Shown piece by piece: positions 52,768-62,037 of a DNA stretch of 64,000 bases. The stretch spans positions 1 through 64,000 of the forward strand of contig JAAWOG010000006.1 in the NCBI GenBank assembly GCA_022799355.1. The letters run 5' to 3'. Every line of letters begins with the position of its first letter. Position 1 is the first letter of the stretch. The DNA is from Lachnospiraceae bacterium. GTDB taxonomy: Bacteria; Bacillota; Clostridia; Lachnospirales; Lachnospiraceae. The position numbers and the translations under genes were made by a program. The notes under the pieces were generated by a model. It saw only the letters and a program-made list of their open reading frames with translations. It was not told the DNA's origin and did no database searches.

Positions 52768-53667
52768 ATGAAGAAGCGTAGTGGTAAAAGTGGTCAGAGA
52801 AAAGAAAGGGCAATTATGATTGCGTCCTCGGTGCTGGTACTTTCAGCCCTGACGGTAACCGGGGTTTATGTACGAAACGGCAGGGAGGAAGAACAGGATG
52901 GCGGTTATACGATCGATTTCAGTTCATTGGAAGAGAGCGGATCGACGGGGATCGTGGCGGAGGATATTCCGGTGACGGACTCTGATCTCGACTATGATCC
53001 GGCATCTACGGAGGTGGATTCTTCTACGGTGAAAAATGAGTTCGGAAAATCCGGTGAAGTGAAAGAAAGCGCCGATCCTTTTGATGAAAAAGCGGAAGCC
53101 ATCCGGTTAAAAGAGGCTTCTTCCGAACTGATTGTCAATGAAGGAGAGACGAAAGACGGACTGGATAGTATTACGGAAGCCATGGCAGAACTTCCTTTAG
53201 AGGATGAGGTTGCAGAAGTGGATTCCGAGGCGGTGGCGGCACAGATACAGCCGGAGCTTACATTCAGTGAAGCGGATTCCCTGGTAATGCCCTTTGCAGG
53301 AAATATTCTGATCAATTACAGTGCGGATAAATCGGTATTTTTCCCGACGCTGCAGCAGTATAAATGCAATCCGGCACTGGTGCTTGAGGCAACGAACGGT
53401 GAATCGGTAAAAGCGGCGGCAGCCGGTATGGTGAGCAGAATTTACGATGATCCTATGACAGGACATACCGTTGTGATGAATCTGGGCAACGGATATGAAC
53501 TGACCTACGGACAATTGCAGGAGGTAACCGTCTCCGAGGGAACTTATGTGGCAGAAGGAGAGATTTTTGCCCAGATCGCGGAGCCGACAAGATACTATGC
53601 GGTGGAGGGCTGTAATCTGTATTTGAAGCTGACAAAGGACGGAGTACCTGTGAATCCGGCACCGTAA
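52768..53667 (+). CDS. SpoIIQ-like membrane protein with degenerate M23 domain
   Basis: A 299-residue protein from ATG 52768 (MKKRSGKSGQRK). A basic tail and one transmembrane helix (AIMIASSVLVLSALTVTGVYV, about 17-37) are followed by an acidic linker of about 130 residues. A C-terminal LytM/M23-type beta-fold follows (about 180-295: VKAAAAGMVSRIYDDP, GHTVVMNLGNGYELTYGQL, GTYVAEGEIFAQI). The metal ligands of active M23 enzymes are missing: HxGxD reads NPALV and YAHL reads YGQL. The layout resembles SpoIIQ, which bridges forespore and mother cell, but other M23 pseudoenzymes are possible. Confidence 0.7.
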   Translation: MKKRSGKSGQRKERAIMIASSVLVLSALTVTGVYVRNGREEEQDGGYTIDFSSLEESGSTGIVAEDIPVTDSDLDYDPASTEVDSSTVKNEFGKSGEVKESADPFDEKAEAIRLKEASSELIVNEGETKDGLDSITEAMAELPLEDEVAEVDSEAVAAQIQPELTFSEADSLVMPFAGNILINYSADKSVFFPTLQQYKCNPALVLEATNGESVKAAAAGMVSRIYDDPMTGHTVVMNLGNGYELTYGQLQEVTVSEGTYVAEGEIFAQIAEPTRYYAVEGCNLYLKLTKDGVPVNPAP

Positions 53668-53744
53668 GAAGATTTCGTTTGGATAAATCATACTGGCTTT
53701 TAGATACGGTAGAGATAGTAATATAAAATCGGTGAATAAAAAAA

Positions 53745-53773
53745 GAATCTTGCAAAAGCAGGATTCTTTTTTT
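53745..53773 (+). terminator. Terminator after the SpoIIQ-like gene
   Basis: GAATCTTGC (53745-53753) and GCAGGATTC (53758-53766) pair with one wobble around AAAA and are followed by T7. The flanking A-run lengthens the stem. Confidence 0.85.
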
Positions 53774-53797
53774 ATAGTATATATAGGAGAAAATATT

Positions 53798-55264
53798 ATG
53801 AGACGATATGATAAGAAGAATGTTTCCCGTATTGCACTGGCGATGGCAGTTTGTATAATCCTGTCAGGGTGTGCGGGGAATGTTCCTTTTTCGGAAAAAG
53901 AGCAGGAAAAGCGGAAAGAGGTAACTTCCGCGACGGAGACACTGGGGCTGGAGGAGGATTTTTCTTATGAGAGAAAAAGGGAGAAGCCCCATGTGCAGGT
54001 GGACCAGCTGGGATATCTGCCCAAAAGCACTAAAACAGCCGTTTTTCAGGGAGAAGAACTGCCGGAAACATTTCAGGTTATCGAGAAGGAGTCCGGCGTC
54101 TGCGTATATGAGGGAGAAATTCGATTACAGGAGGAAGCGGAAGAGGGCATTTCTACAGGTTACGGTAATTTTACGGAGCTTGAGGAGAAAGGAAGCTATT
54201 ATATCAAATGTGACAAAATAGGCTGTTCTTATTACTTTGATATCGGAAGAGATATCTATCAGAAGAAGGCAGGAGAACTGGGCGCGGTAATAGAAGAGAT
54301 GCAGCAGGCAGAGGGAGGAGCCGGGCAGGAGAAAGAAATGCGGGAGACGGCGGATATCTGTGAAACAGTCGGGTATCTTCTGATCACCTATGAAATGTAC
54401 CCGGAATTGATGCTGCGAATTTGGGAATCGGAGAGCGCCGGAACGGAGGAAGAAGGGGGCAGGGGAGATAAATTCTTTCGGATGCTCCGCCGGGAAACGG
54501 ATCAGTTGTTGTCTTTGCAGGAGGAGAAGACAGGAGGCATATATCAATATGCGGGAACTGTTCCGGGAGGAGGCATAGGTGAAGAGGCTACCGCCGCGTT
54601 TGCGGGGACGATGGCGAAATACGGCTATCTGTACCAGCAGTACGATCCTGACTATGCCGATACCTGTCTGAAAGCGGCAGCAAAGGCATGGCGGTATCTG
54701 GACGGTGCGCAGGGTATACCCGTGCGCGGGCAGCAGGAAGAAAGCGGGGGTGCCTTCACCGGAAGATTTTATGCGGCTTCGGAATTGTACCGTGCATCAA
54801 ATGAGGTATCCTATCATAATTATATGTTACAGAATCAGGAAGTCATGATGCATCAGAAGGAAGACTTTTATCTTCTGATGGCGAAGGCTACCTATCTTTC
54901 CACAAAGAGAAGCGTAGACCATGCCCTGTGCGGGCAGATGATGGACAGTCTGATCAAAGAGGCGGGGCGCATAGCCGAAGTGTCGAAAGACGGGTTGTTT
55001 TTGGTAAAAGATGAAGATACGGATGTTATTTTATGGGACATGACAGTTATGTCATTGGCAAATTACGCGATTATGAATTATGAATATGTGTCAGTGATCG
55101 AACATCATGTGCACTACCTGATGGGAAGAAATAAAGAGGCAGAATTTCTGCCCGGAAATCCGACAGGTGAGGAGGCCGCTAAGATGCTGCTCTTACTGAG
55201 CGTAGTGGAGGCGGAAAGCAGGATCATTGAAGAATCGGAGGCGGGTTTGGAAGAGGGAGACTGA
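53798..55264 (+). CDS. GH9-like lipoprotein, probably catalytically degenerate
   Basis: A 488-residue lipoprotein (lipobox LSGC, Cys25). Residues about 65-155 resemble the Ig-like domain before family 9 glycoside hydrolases (VDQLGYLPKSTKTAVF). An (alpha/alpha)6-like region with KYGYLYQQYDPDYADTCLKAAAKAWRYL and a C-terminal YLMGRNKEAEFLPG, reminiscent of GH9 LLGxN, follows. The nucleophile-side DAGDYGKY motif of active GH9 enzymes is not seen. It lies before ddl and murF, which may hint at a cell-wall role, though that is inference. Confidence 0.65.
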   Translation: MRRYDKKNVSRIALAMAVCIILSGCAGNVPFSEKEQEKRKEVTSATETLGLEEDFSYERKREKPHVQVDQLGYLPKSTKTAVFQGEELPETFQVIEKESGVCVYEGEIRLQEEAEEGISTGYGNFTELEEKGSYYIKCDKIGCSYYFDIGRDIYQKKAGELGAVIEEMQQAEGGAGQEKEMRETADICETVGYLLITYEMYPELMLRIWESESAGTEEEGGRGDKFFRMLRRETDQLLSLQEEKTGGIYQYAGTVPGGGIGEEATAAFAGTMAKYGYLYQQYDPDYADTCLKAAAKAWRYLDGAQGIPVRGQQEESGGAFTGRFYAASELYRASNEVSYHNYMLQNQEVMMHQKEDFYLLMAKATYLSTKRSVDHALCGQMMDSLIKEAGRIAEVSKDGLFLVKDEDTDVILWDMTVMSLANYAIMNYEYVSVIEHHVHYLMGRNKEAEFLPGNPTGEEAAKMLLLLSVVEAESRIIEESEAGLEEGD

Positions 55265-55312
55265 GAAAAATAACAAAGGCAGTTTATATTTTAGCGGAGA
55301 GGAAGAGACAGT

Positions 55313-56404
55313 ATGAAAATTGTTGTGTTGGCAGGCGGTATCAGTACAGAAAGAGATGTTTCTCTGAGCTCGGGGAGCCTGATTTATAAGGCTCTGAAAG
55401 AGCGGGGGCATCAGGCGGTGCTTTTGGATGTATTTCTGGGGTATGAGGGAGATGATATTCAGGAAATATTCGAGAAAGACTGCGACTGGGCAGCCAGAGT
55501 TGGGCATATTTCTGAGGAAAGTCCGGATATTGAACAGATCAAAGCGCTGCGTCCGGACTGGAAGAAGAATTTTTTCGGACCGAATGTGATTATGATCTGC
55601 CAGGCGGCGGATGTGGTATTTATGGGACTCCATGGAGAAAACGGGGAGAACGGCAGGGTTCAGGCATGTTTTGACCTGATGGGAATCTGTTATACCGGGA
55701 CGGATTATGTGAGTTCGGCGCTCTGTATGGATAAGGGACTGGCGAAGGAGCTGTTTGCGGTCCATAAGATCCCGACACCTTATGGTTTCCGGCTGAAAAA
55801 GAGCGATCTGGACTGCTATTTGGAAAAGAGAAAGCAGAACTGCTCCGATCAGAACAGTTCTTTGGAAGAGGGGGGAGCAATTTCTTTTTCGCTTGTGGTA
55901 AAGGCGTGCTGCGGCGGTTCCAGCGTGGGCGTCTATATGGTGAGCCGGGAGGAGGAATACGAAAGAGCGCTTCAGGAAGCTTTCAGGTATGACGAGGAAG
56001 TGGTTATAGAGCAGTACATAAAGGGCAGAGAATTTTCCGTAGGGGTTATGGAGGGGCATGCCCTTCCCGTGATCGAGATCGCGCCCCTTGAAGGTTTTTA
56101 TGATTATAAGAATAAATATCAGGCGGGAAGTACGGTGGAGACCTGCCCGGCGGATATCCCGGAGGATCGGGCAAAAGAGATGCAGAAGTGGGCAGAGGAG
56201 GCATTTAAGGCGCTTCGGCTTAAAAATTATGCCCGTATGGATTTTATGATGAATGAACGGGGGGAGGTGTTCTGCTTAGAGGCAAATACACTTCCGGGGA
56301 TGACACCCACCTCACTCCTGCCTCAGGAGGCAGCAGCGGCGGGAGTGCCTTACGGGGAACTCTGCGAGAAGATTATAGAGACAGCGCTCCGCGAAAGAAA
56401 GTAA
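55313..56404 (+). CDS. ddl: D-alanine--D-alanine ligase
   Basis: Makes D-Ala-D-Ala for peptidoglycan. The 363-residue ATP-grasp enzyme has AGGISTERDVSLSSG (about 7-21), the GLHGENGENGRVQACFDLMG substrate loop (about 104-123), YTGTDYVSSALCMDKGLAKEL, VVKACCGGSSVGV, and EANTLPGMTPTSLLPQEAAAAG near the end. It is followed 38 bases later by murF, which uses its product. AGAGGAAGAGA precedes the ATG. Confidence 0.95.
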   Translation: MKIVVLAGGISTERDVSLSSGSLIYKALKERGHQAVLLDVFLGYEGDDIQEIFEKDCDWAARVGHISEESPDIEQIKALRPDWKKNFFGPNVIMICQAADVVFMGLHGENGENGRVQACFDLMGICYTGTDYVSSALCMDKGLAKELFAVHKIPTPYGFRLKKSDLDCYLEKRKQNCSDQNSSLEEGGAISFSLVVKACCGGSSVGVYMVSREEEYERALQEAFRYDEEVVIEQYIKGREFSVGVMEGHALPVIEIAPLEGFYDYKNKYQAGSTVETCPADIPEDRAKEMQKWAEEAFKALRLKNYARMDFMMNERGEVFCLEANTLPGMTPTSLLPQEAAAAGVPYGELCEKIIETALRERK

Positions 56405-56442
56405 CGGAAAGGCAGTTGTATGTGGAGTGAAAAGGAGACCGT

Positions 56443-57825
56443 ATGAAAAATATGACATTGGATAATATGGCAAAAGCATGCGGCGGCAGGCTGATTGGCG
56501 GCAATAGGGATCATGAGATAGCCGGCGCCGTGACGGATTCCCGCTTGATAGAAAAGGATTTTCTGTTTTTTGCCATTCGGGGAGAGAGGGTGGACGGCCA
56601 CAGGTTTATCCCCCAGGTTATGGAAAAAGGAGCGGCCTGCGCGGTCTGTGAGGAAATGCCGGTGCCGGAAGAAGGAAAAGCGGCGGGCGCCTGTATCCTG
56701 GTGGACAGTGTGGAAAAAGCCATGCAGGATATGGCGGCTTATTACAGGAGCGGATTATCCTTACCGGTCGTAGGAATTACGGGCAGTGTGGGAAAAACCA
56801 GTACAAAAGAGTTTATTGCCAGTGTGCTGGAAGAAAAGTATCATGTGCTGAAAACCCAGGGAAATTATAATAATGAGATAGGTGTCCCGCTGACGCTTTT
56901 CAGGATACGTCAGGAGCATGAGGCAGCGGTGGTTGAGATGGGTATCAATCATTTCGGGGAGATGCACAGGCTGAGCCGTATGGCGGCGCCGGATATCGTG
57001 GTGATGACAAATATCGGAGACTGCCATTTGGAGGCGCTTGGCTCCAGAGAGGGAATTCTGAGGGCAAAGTCGGAGATTTTTGATTTTATGAAGCCGGACG
57101 GCAGGATCATCATAAACGGCGATGATGATATGCTCTCAACCATAAAGGAAGTAAAGGGAATAACACCGGTCACGTTTGGAAAAAAGAGCAATAACACATA
57201 TTATGCGTCGGACATCCGGCAGAACGGGCTGTTTGGGACCGGAGTGCAGATTCACATGCCGTCAGGCAGTTTTTATGCGGAGATTCCTCTGCCCGGGGAG
57301 CATATGGTATATAATGCGCTGGCGGCTGCGGCGGTGGGAGAAGCACTGGGACTTTCGCCGGAAGAAATTGCGGCCGGAATCGCGGCGGTGAAACCCACGT
57401 CCGGCAGGAGCAATCTGATCCGATGTGCTGATAAAGTAGTGATAGACGACTGTTATAACGCCAATCCCGTTTCCATGTGTGCGGCGCTGGATCTGCTGGC
57501 ACAGGCGGATACGAGAAAAGTAGCGGTTCTCGGCGATATGTTTGAACTTGGCGAAAATGCGGAAAAGCTTCACGGCGATGTGGGGCGTTATGCGGCAAGG
57601 CTGGGGATAGACGTGATTATCTGTGCGGGAGAGATTTCGGCCCGGATGGCCAAGGAAGCAAAAGAGGTAAATACGGGCAGGAGCGAGGTATATTATTTCC
57701 CGGAAAAGGAAGCATTATTAGAAAAAATGCAGGAACTGGTAAAGCCGGGGGATACCATACTTGTGAAAGCTTCTCACGGAATGGGCTTTGCGGAGGTAGT
57801 GGAGAAGCTGAACAAAATGAAATGA
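56443..57825 (+). CDS. murF: UDP-MurNAc-tripeptide--D-Ala-D-Ala ligase
   Basis: Adds D-Ala-D-Ala to the UDP-MurNAc-tripeptide. The 460-residue Mur ligase has the P-loop GITGSVGKTSTKE (about 109-121), the LKTQGNYNNEIGVPLTL signature (about 136-152), VVEMGINHFGEM and DDCYNANPVSM. AAAAGGAG precedes the ATG. It sits in a ddl-murF pair. Confidence 0.96.
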   Translation: MKNMTLDNMAKACGGRLIGGNRDHEIAGAVTDSRLIEKDFLFFAIRGERVDGHRFIPQVMEKGAACAVCEEMPVPEEGKAAGACILVDSVEKAMQDMAAYYRSGLSLPVVGITGSVGKTSTKEFIASVLEEKYHVLKTQGNYNNEIGVPLTLFRIRQEHEAAVVEMGINHFGEMHRLSRMAAPDIVVMTNIGDCHLEALGSREGILRAKSEIFDFMKPDGRIIINGDDDMLSTIKEVKGITPVTFGKKSNNTYYASDIRQNGLFGTGVQIHMPSGSFYAEIPLPGEHMVYNALAAAAVGEALGLSPEEIAAGIAAVKPTSGRSNLIRCADKVVIDDCYNANPVSMCAALDLLAQADTRKVAVLGDMFELGENAEKLHGDVGRYAARLGIDVIICAGEISARMAKEAKEVNTGRSEVYYFPEKEALLEKMQELVKPGDTILVKASHGMGFAEVVEKLNKMK

Positions 57826-57860
57826 TATGTAACAGCAGGTTTTTAAAAGGAGGACAGGCT

Positions 57861-58835
57861 ATGGAGAGAAAACAGATTCAGGACACGGAACTTTGGGTAT
57901 CACCGTTCGGGCTCGGGACAGCAGATGCGGGAGTGGCATGGAAGGAGGAGGATACGGAGAAGATTTTCGGAACCTATCTGGAACTGGGCGGAAACGTGAT
58001 CGATACGGCACATGTATATTCCGATTGGGTGCCGCCTGAGATTTCGAGAAGCGAGCGGGTGATCGGGGACTGGCTTACAAAAACAAAAAAGAGAAATGAA
58101 ATCGTGCTTGTGACAAAGGGAGGACACCCTTCCATGCTGGGAGAAAATCCGGATATGCATAAAAGCCGTATGCGGAAGGAAGATATGATACAGGATCTGG
58201 ACAGTTCCCTGATGAAACTGCGCACGGACCATGTTGATCTCTATTTTTATCACAGGGATGATCTGTCAATTCCGGTGGAGGAGACGATAGAAGTGATGGA
58301 GGATTTTGTAAGGCAGGGAAAGATCCGTTACTATGGCTGTTCTAACTGGTCGCCGGAGCGCATGGAGGCGGCGGATTCCTATTGTAAAGAAAAGGGATAC
58401 AGGAGCTTTATTGCAGATCAGATGTTATTTAACTATGGCGTGAAATATATGAACCCGATGGCGGATGATACGCTGGGGGTTATGGATGATACAATGTATC
58501 GATATCATCGGGAAAACAGGCGGAACCTGGCTATGCCCTATATGGGAATCTGCACCGGCTTTTTCCACAGTTATGAGAAGAAGGGGGCGGAGGCAGTCAA
58601 AGAGAGCCCATATTATACGGAAGGCAATCTGCGGGCGGCAAAGCGTCTTGAGGAACTGAAAGAAAAATACGGTGCCAACACGACGCAGATTCTGCTTGGT
58701 TTCTTTACGGTGCAGGATTTCCCCTGCCTGCCTTTATATGGTACGGGAAAACCGGAACGGCTGAAGGAGGCGGCAGAGGCATTTTCCATTGCCTTTGAGA
58801 AAGAGGATTTTGAGACGTTCTATACCAACGCCTGA
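57861..58835 (+). CDS. Aldo/keto reductase family oxidoreductase
   Basis: A 324-residue (beta/alpha)8 NAD(P)H enzyme. FGLGTADAG, the catalytic set with Asp (VIDTAHVYSDW: Asp, Tyr), Lys (VTKGGHPS) and His (DLYFYHRDD), and IRYYGCSNWSPERM are present. I chose ATG 57861, with AAAGGAGGA 8 bases upstream. The substrate is unknown. The last 16 bases overlap the convergent plsC gene, with no terminator between them. Confidence 0.88.
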   Translation: MERKQIQDTELWVSPFGLGTADAGVAWKEEDTEKIFGTYLELGGNVIDTAHVYSDWVPPEISRSERVIGDWLTKTKKRNEIVLVTKGGHPSMLGENPDMHKSRMRKEDMIQDLDSSLMKLRTDHVDLYFYHRDDLSIPVEETIEVMEDFVRQGKIRYYGCSNWSPERMEAADSYCKEKGYRSFIADQMLFNYGVKYMNPMADDTLGVMDDTMYRYHRENRRNLAMPYMGICTGFFHSYEKKGAEAVKESPYYTEGNLRAAKRLEELKEKYGANTTQILLGFFTVQDFPCLPLYGTGKPERLKEAAEAFSIAFEKEDFETFYTNA

Positions 58836-59551
58836 TTTTTATAATAGGTTTCTTTTATAACATTTTCCACAATATCCGAAAGCTTTTTCCGCTCCTCTCG
58901 GGAAAGGTCTTTCGGATAAATGGGTTTGCAGTATTCCAGGACAATATGTGTTTTGTGTATCCACGGAAGGTGCGCCTCGAAAATATCATCGGTGTGGTTC
59001 AGCGCCATCGGTATGATGGCACAGCCGCCTTTCTCCGCGATTTTGAGGCTTCCGCCATGGAAGGGAAGGAAATCTTCGCTGCTGTCGTTGCGGGTGCCTT
59101 CCGGAAAGACACAGATGGAAATGCCGGCTTTTACTTTGTTGATGGCGGCAAGGATGACTGCAAGCCCTTCTTTTATATTATTCCGGTCAAGAAACAGACA
59201 GTGCAGATAGCGCATCCACACATTCAAAAGAGGAATCCGTTCGATTTCTTTTTTGGAGATATAGCCGCAGAGCCCGGGAACTCTGGCGTATGTGATCACC
59301 ACATCAAAATAACTCCTGTGGTTTCCGATGTAGAGGACAGGCTCGTCCTTCGGCACGTTTTCCTCACCGATCACGGTTATTTTTGTACCGCTTAAGAAAA
59401 GAACACAGTGGAAAGCCCACTGTACGATTTTGATGGAACTTCTGTCTTTTAAATTCTGATTAAATTTCCCGATGATCCATTCTGCGATCATGAGCGGAAT
59501 GGTTAATATGAGAAATAAGGAAACAAATAAAGCAACAAAAATAATCCGCAT
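58820..59551 (-). CDS. plsC: 1-acyl-sn-glycerol-3-phosphate acyltransferase
   Basis: Acylates lysophosphatidate to phosphatidate in membrane lipid synthesis. The 243-residue protein has an N-terminal hydrophobic anchor (IIFVALFVSLFLILTIPLMIAEW, about 3-25). The acyltransferase motifs follow: GNHRSYFD (76-83, catalytic His and Asp), KKEIERIPLLN, VFPEGTRN (about 148-155), and AIIPMAL. It overlaps the aldo/keto reductase gene tail-to-tail by 16 bases and is divergent from pyrC. Confidence 0.9.
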   Translation of the reverse strand: MRIIFVALFVSLFLILTIPLMIAEWIIGKFNQNLKDRSSIKIVQWAFHCVLFLSGTKITVIGEENVPKDEPVLYIGNHRSYFDVVITYARVPGLCGYISKKEIERIPLLNVWMRYLHCLFLDRNNIKEGLAVILAAINKVKAGISICVFPEGTRNDSSEDFLPFHGGSLKIAEKGGCAIIPMALNHTDDIFEAHLPWIHKTHIVLEYCKPIYPKDLSREERKKLSDIVENVIKETYYKNQALV

Positions 59552-59603
59552 GGCATAAAAACCTCTTGTCTGTAATTTATTGGTTGAAACAATGTGCTGA
59601 ATA

Positions 59604-59711
59604 ATAGTAAACTATCCGTATAATGACTATGTGATAAGACAGCAGTCTGATTTGGCGTATTGCTTCTGCCATATAGTTTACTATAGAATGTACTGCAGGG
59701 ACAAGTATAAT
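59604..59711. promoter_or_regulatory. plsC-pyrC intergenic region with 12-bp inverted repeat
   Basis: ATAGTAAACTAT (59604-59615) and its exact complement ATAGTTTACTAT (59673-59684) flank the middle of the 196-bp divergent gap. TATAAT occurs at 59619-59624 and 59706-59711 on the plus strand, the latter 36 bases before pyrC. -35 boxes are weak. No PyrR-type attenuator is seen. The repeats may be operators. Confidence 0.45.
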
Positions 59712-59747
59712 TTAACGAAAAATCAATGAAAAGGGGTGAAAAAGTCA

Positions 59748-61064
59748 ATGATTTATATCAAAAACGGATTATGTATCGATCCGAAAACAGGAATGGAGAG
59801 GATCTGTGATATAGTAACCCGGGGGGAACGTATCCTGAGAATAGGGGAGAGGCTGGATAAGAGCGAAGAATTTCGGCGCCTTCCCAGGCATGAGATTCAG
59901 ACGATCGATGCGGAAGGGTATATCGTGGCACCCGGGCTGGTGGATGTACATGTGCATTTCCGCGATCCGGGCTTTACGGAGAAGGAAGATATTCGGACAG
60001 GTGCGGCAGCGGCAGCGGCAGGCGGTTTTACCAGTGTTATTATGATGGCAAATACAAAGCCGGCGGCAGACGGGGAAGAAACGCTGCGTTATATGCTGGA
60101 AAAAGGGGCAAGTACCCCGATCCATGTGTATGCCTGCGGTGCGGTGACAAAGGATATGGCGGGGAAGGAACTGACGGATATGGCGGCGCTGAGAGAGACG
60201 GGGGCATCGGGGTTTACGGATGACGGGAAACCGCTGATGGATGAGGCCCTTGTGGTGAAGGCAATGGAAAAGTGCAGGGAGCTTGGCGTACCCATCAGCT
60301 TCCATGAGGAAGATCCCGCCTATATAAAAGAGAGCGGCGTAAATGCCGGAAAAGAGGCGGAAAAACTTGGGCTTGGAGGAGCGGACAGGCAGGCGGAGAT
60401 CAGTCTGATCCGGCGGGATATCGGGCTTGCGAAAAAGACAGGCGCCTGTGTCAACATTCAGCATATCAGTACCAAAGAAGGCGTGGAGCTGGTGCGGCAG
60501 GCGAAAGCGGAGGGGATTGACGTCCATGCCGAGGCGACACCTCATCACATTGCGCTGACGCAGGAGGCGGTTTCCAAGTACGGCACGCTGGCAAAGATGA
60601 ACCCGCCGCTGCGGACGGATGAAGACCGGCTGGCGATCATAGAAGGCCTGCGGGACGGCACCATAGATATCATTGCAACGGACCATGCACCCCACACAAA
60701 ACAGGAGAAGGAAAAGCCGTTTACGGAGGCACCCAGCGGTATCATCGGGCTTGAGACGGCGCTGGCGCTTGGAATCACGGAGCTCGTGGGGAAAAAGAAG
60801 CTGACAATGAGAGAACTGCTCACGGTGATGAGCCTGAATCCGGCTAAGCTTTACGGGCTGGACGCCGGATATCTGGCGGAGGGAGGTCCGGCGGATATGG
60901 TGATCTTTGATCCGGACTGCTGCCAGACGTTTCAGCGGTTTATGTCGAAGGCGTCCAACAGCCCCTTTGCAGGAAGGACCTGCAAATCGGAAATTGCATA
61001 TACGATCTGTAAAGGGAAGGTTGCCTATATTAAAAATATGAGTATGGCGGTATCGGATGATTGA
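59748..61064 (+). CDS. pyrC: Dihydroorotase
   Basis: Cyclises carbamoyl aspartate in de novo pyrimidine synthesis. The 438-residue type I dihydroorotase has the zinc motif VDVHVHFRDPGFTEKED (about 67-83), MANTKPAAD, NIQHISTKEGVEL, HAEATPHHIAL (zinc His), and TDHAPHTKQEKE (catalytic Asp). The start ATG 59748 is preferred over GTG 59736. It leads pyrK and pyrD after a 98-base gap. Confidence 0.95.
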   Translation: MIYIKNGLCIDPKTGMERICDIVTRGERILRIGERLDKSEEFRRLPRHEIQTIDAEGYIVAPGLVDVHVHFRDPGFTEKEDIRTGAAAAAAGGFTSVIMMANTKPAADGEETLRYMLEKGASTPIHVYACGAVTKDMAGKELTDMAALRETGASGFTDDGKPLMDEALVVKAMEKCRELGVPISFHEEDPAYIKESGVNAGKEAEKLGLGGADRQAEISLIRRDIGLAKKTGACVNIQHISTKEGVELVRQAKAEGIDVHAEATPHHIALTQEAVSKYGTLAKMNPPLRTDEDRLAIIEGLRDGTIDIIATDHAPHTKQEKEKPFTEAPSGIIGLETALALGITELVGKKKLTMRELLTVMSLNPAKLYGLDAGYLAEGGPADMVIFDPDCCQTFQRFMSKASNSPFAGRTCKSEIAYTICKGKVAYIKNMSMAVSDD

Positions 61065-61162
61065 ACAAGGCCAGGCGCGGTCCCAGGAGGCAGGAGAGAG
61101 GACGGCGTCGGGATCAGGCAAAAATAACCTGCATGCAAACAGGATAAGGAGAGAAATGTCAA

Positions 61163-61948
61163 ATGGTATCAAAGAAAAAAGAAAAAGTACGGGTGTTATC
61201 TGCTGAAAAACTGGCAGATGGTATTTTTGAGATGTGGCTGGAAACGGATATGGCAAGGGAAAAGGCGGCGGGACGTTTTATTGCGGTGTATCCGAAGAAT
61301 AAGGCGACGCTTCTGCCAAGGCCTATCAGCATCTGCGAGAGGGACAGGGAAAGAGGAGCGCTGCGCATCGTATATCGTGTGGCCGGAGAGGGGACAAAGG
61401 AATTTTCTTCTTATCAAAAGGGGGACACCGCAGAGATATTGGGAGTGCTGGGAAACGGCTATCCGCTGGAGGAGGCGGAGGGTAAAACCGTCCTGCTGAT
61501 GGGAGGCGGGATCGGTATTCCGCCTCTTCTTGAGCTGGCTAAGGAGTTGAAAGATGTTAACTGTAAGATACAAATCGTGCTGGGATATCGGGACAATCAG
61601 CTTTTCTTAAAAGATGATCTGGCAAAATACGGGGAAGTCTTTCCTGCCACGGAGGACGGCAGTGAGGGAACAAAGGGAACGGTGCTGGATGCCGTGAGGG
61701 AAAATGAATTAAAGGCGGATCTGATATTTTCCTGCGGTCCCCTGCCGATGCTTAAGGCAGTCAGACAATATGCCGATAGAGAGCAGATTCCGGCGTGGAT
61801 ATCTCTGGAGGAGAGAATGGCGTGCGGGGTTGGAGCCTGTCTGGGGTGTGTCTGTAAGACGGTGAAGGAAGATGCCCATTCCCATGTGCATAATGCCAGG
61901 ATATGTACGGATGGCCCTGTTTTTCGGGCGGATGATGTGGATATCTGA
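61163..61948 (+). CDS. pyrK: Dihydroorotate dehydrogenase electron-transfer subunit
   Basis: Passes electrons from dihydroorotate oxidation to NAD+. The 261-residue protein has an FAD-binding part with RPISICE (53-59), NAD-binding LMGGGIGIPPLLEL (about 112-125), SCGPLPMLKAV, and a [2Fe-2S] site with Cys221, 226, 229 and 248 (ACGVGACLGC, then RICTDGPVF). The start is ATG 61163. An out-of-frame ATG seven bases earlier lies nearer the ribosome site. pyrD follows, giving a class 1B enzyme. Confidence 0.95.
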   Translation: MVSKKKEKVRVLSAEKLADGIFEMWLETDMAREKAAGRFIAVYPKNKATLLPRPISICERDRERGALRIVYRVAGEGTKEFSSYQKGDTAEILGVLGNGYPLEEAEGKTVLLMGGGIGIPPLLELAKELKDVNCKIQIVLGYRDNQLFLKDDLAKYGEVFPATEDGSEGTKGTVLDAVRENELKADLIFSCGPLPMLKAVRQYADREQIPAWISLEERMACGVGACLGCVCKTVKEDAHSHVHNARICTDGPVFRADDVDI

Positions 61949-62037
61949 TGATCGGATAAAGGCCGCATAAATTGAGGTGCCTGCGGATCGGCAGACACGG
62001 TGCATAAAGAGGAAAAGAAAGGAACGGACCAAATATC

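Noticed and set aside
59769..61256. Long minus-strand open frame (about 495 codons) opposite pyrC and the pyrK start
   Set aside because: It is the antisense shadow of pyrC: Cys/His/Arg-rich with no motif, while the plus strand has a full dihydroorotase.
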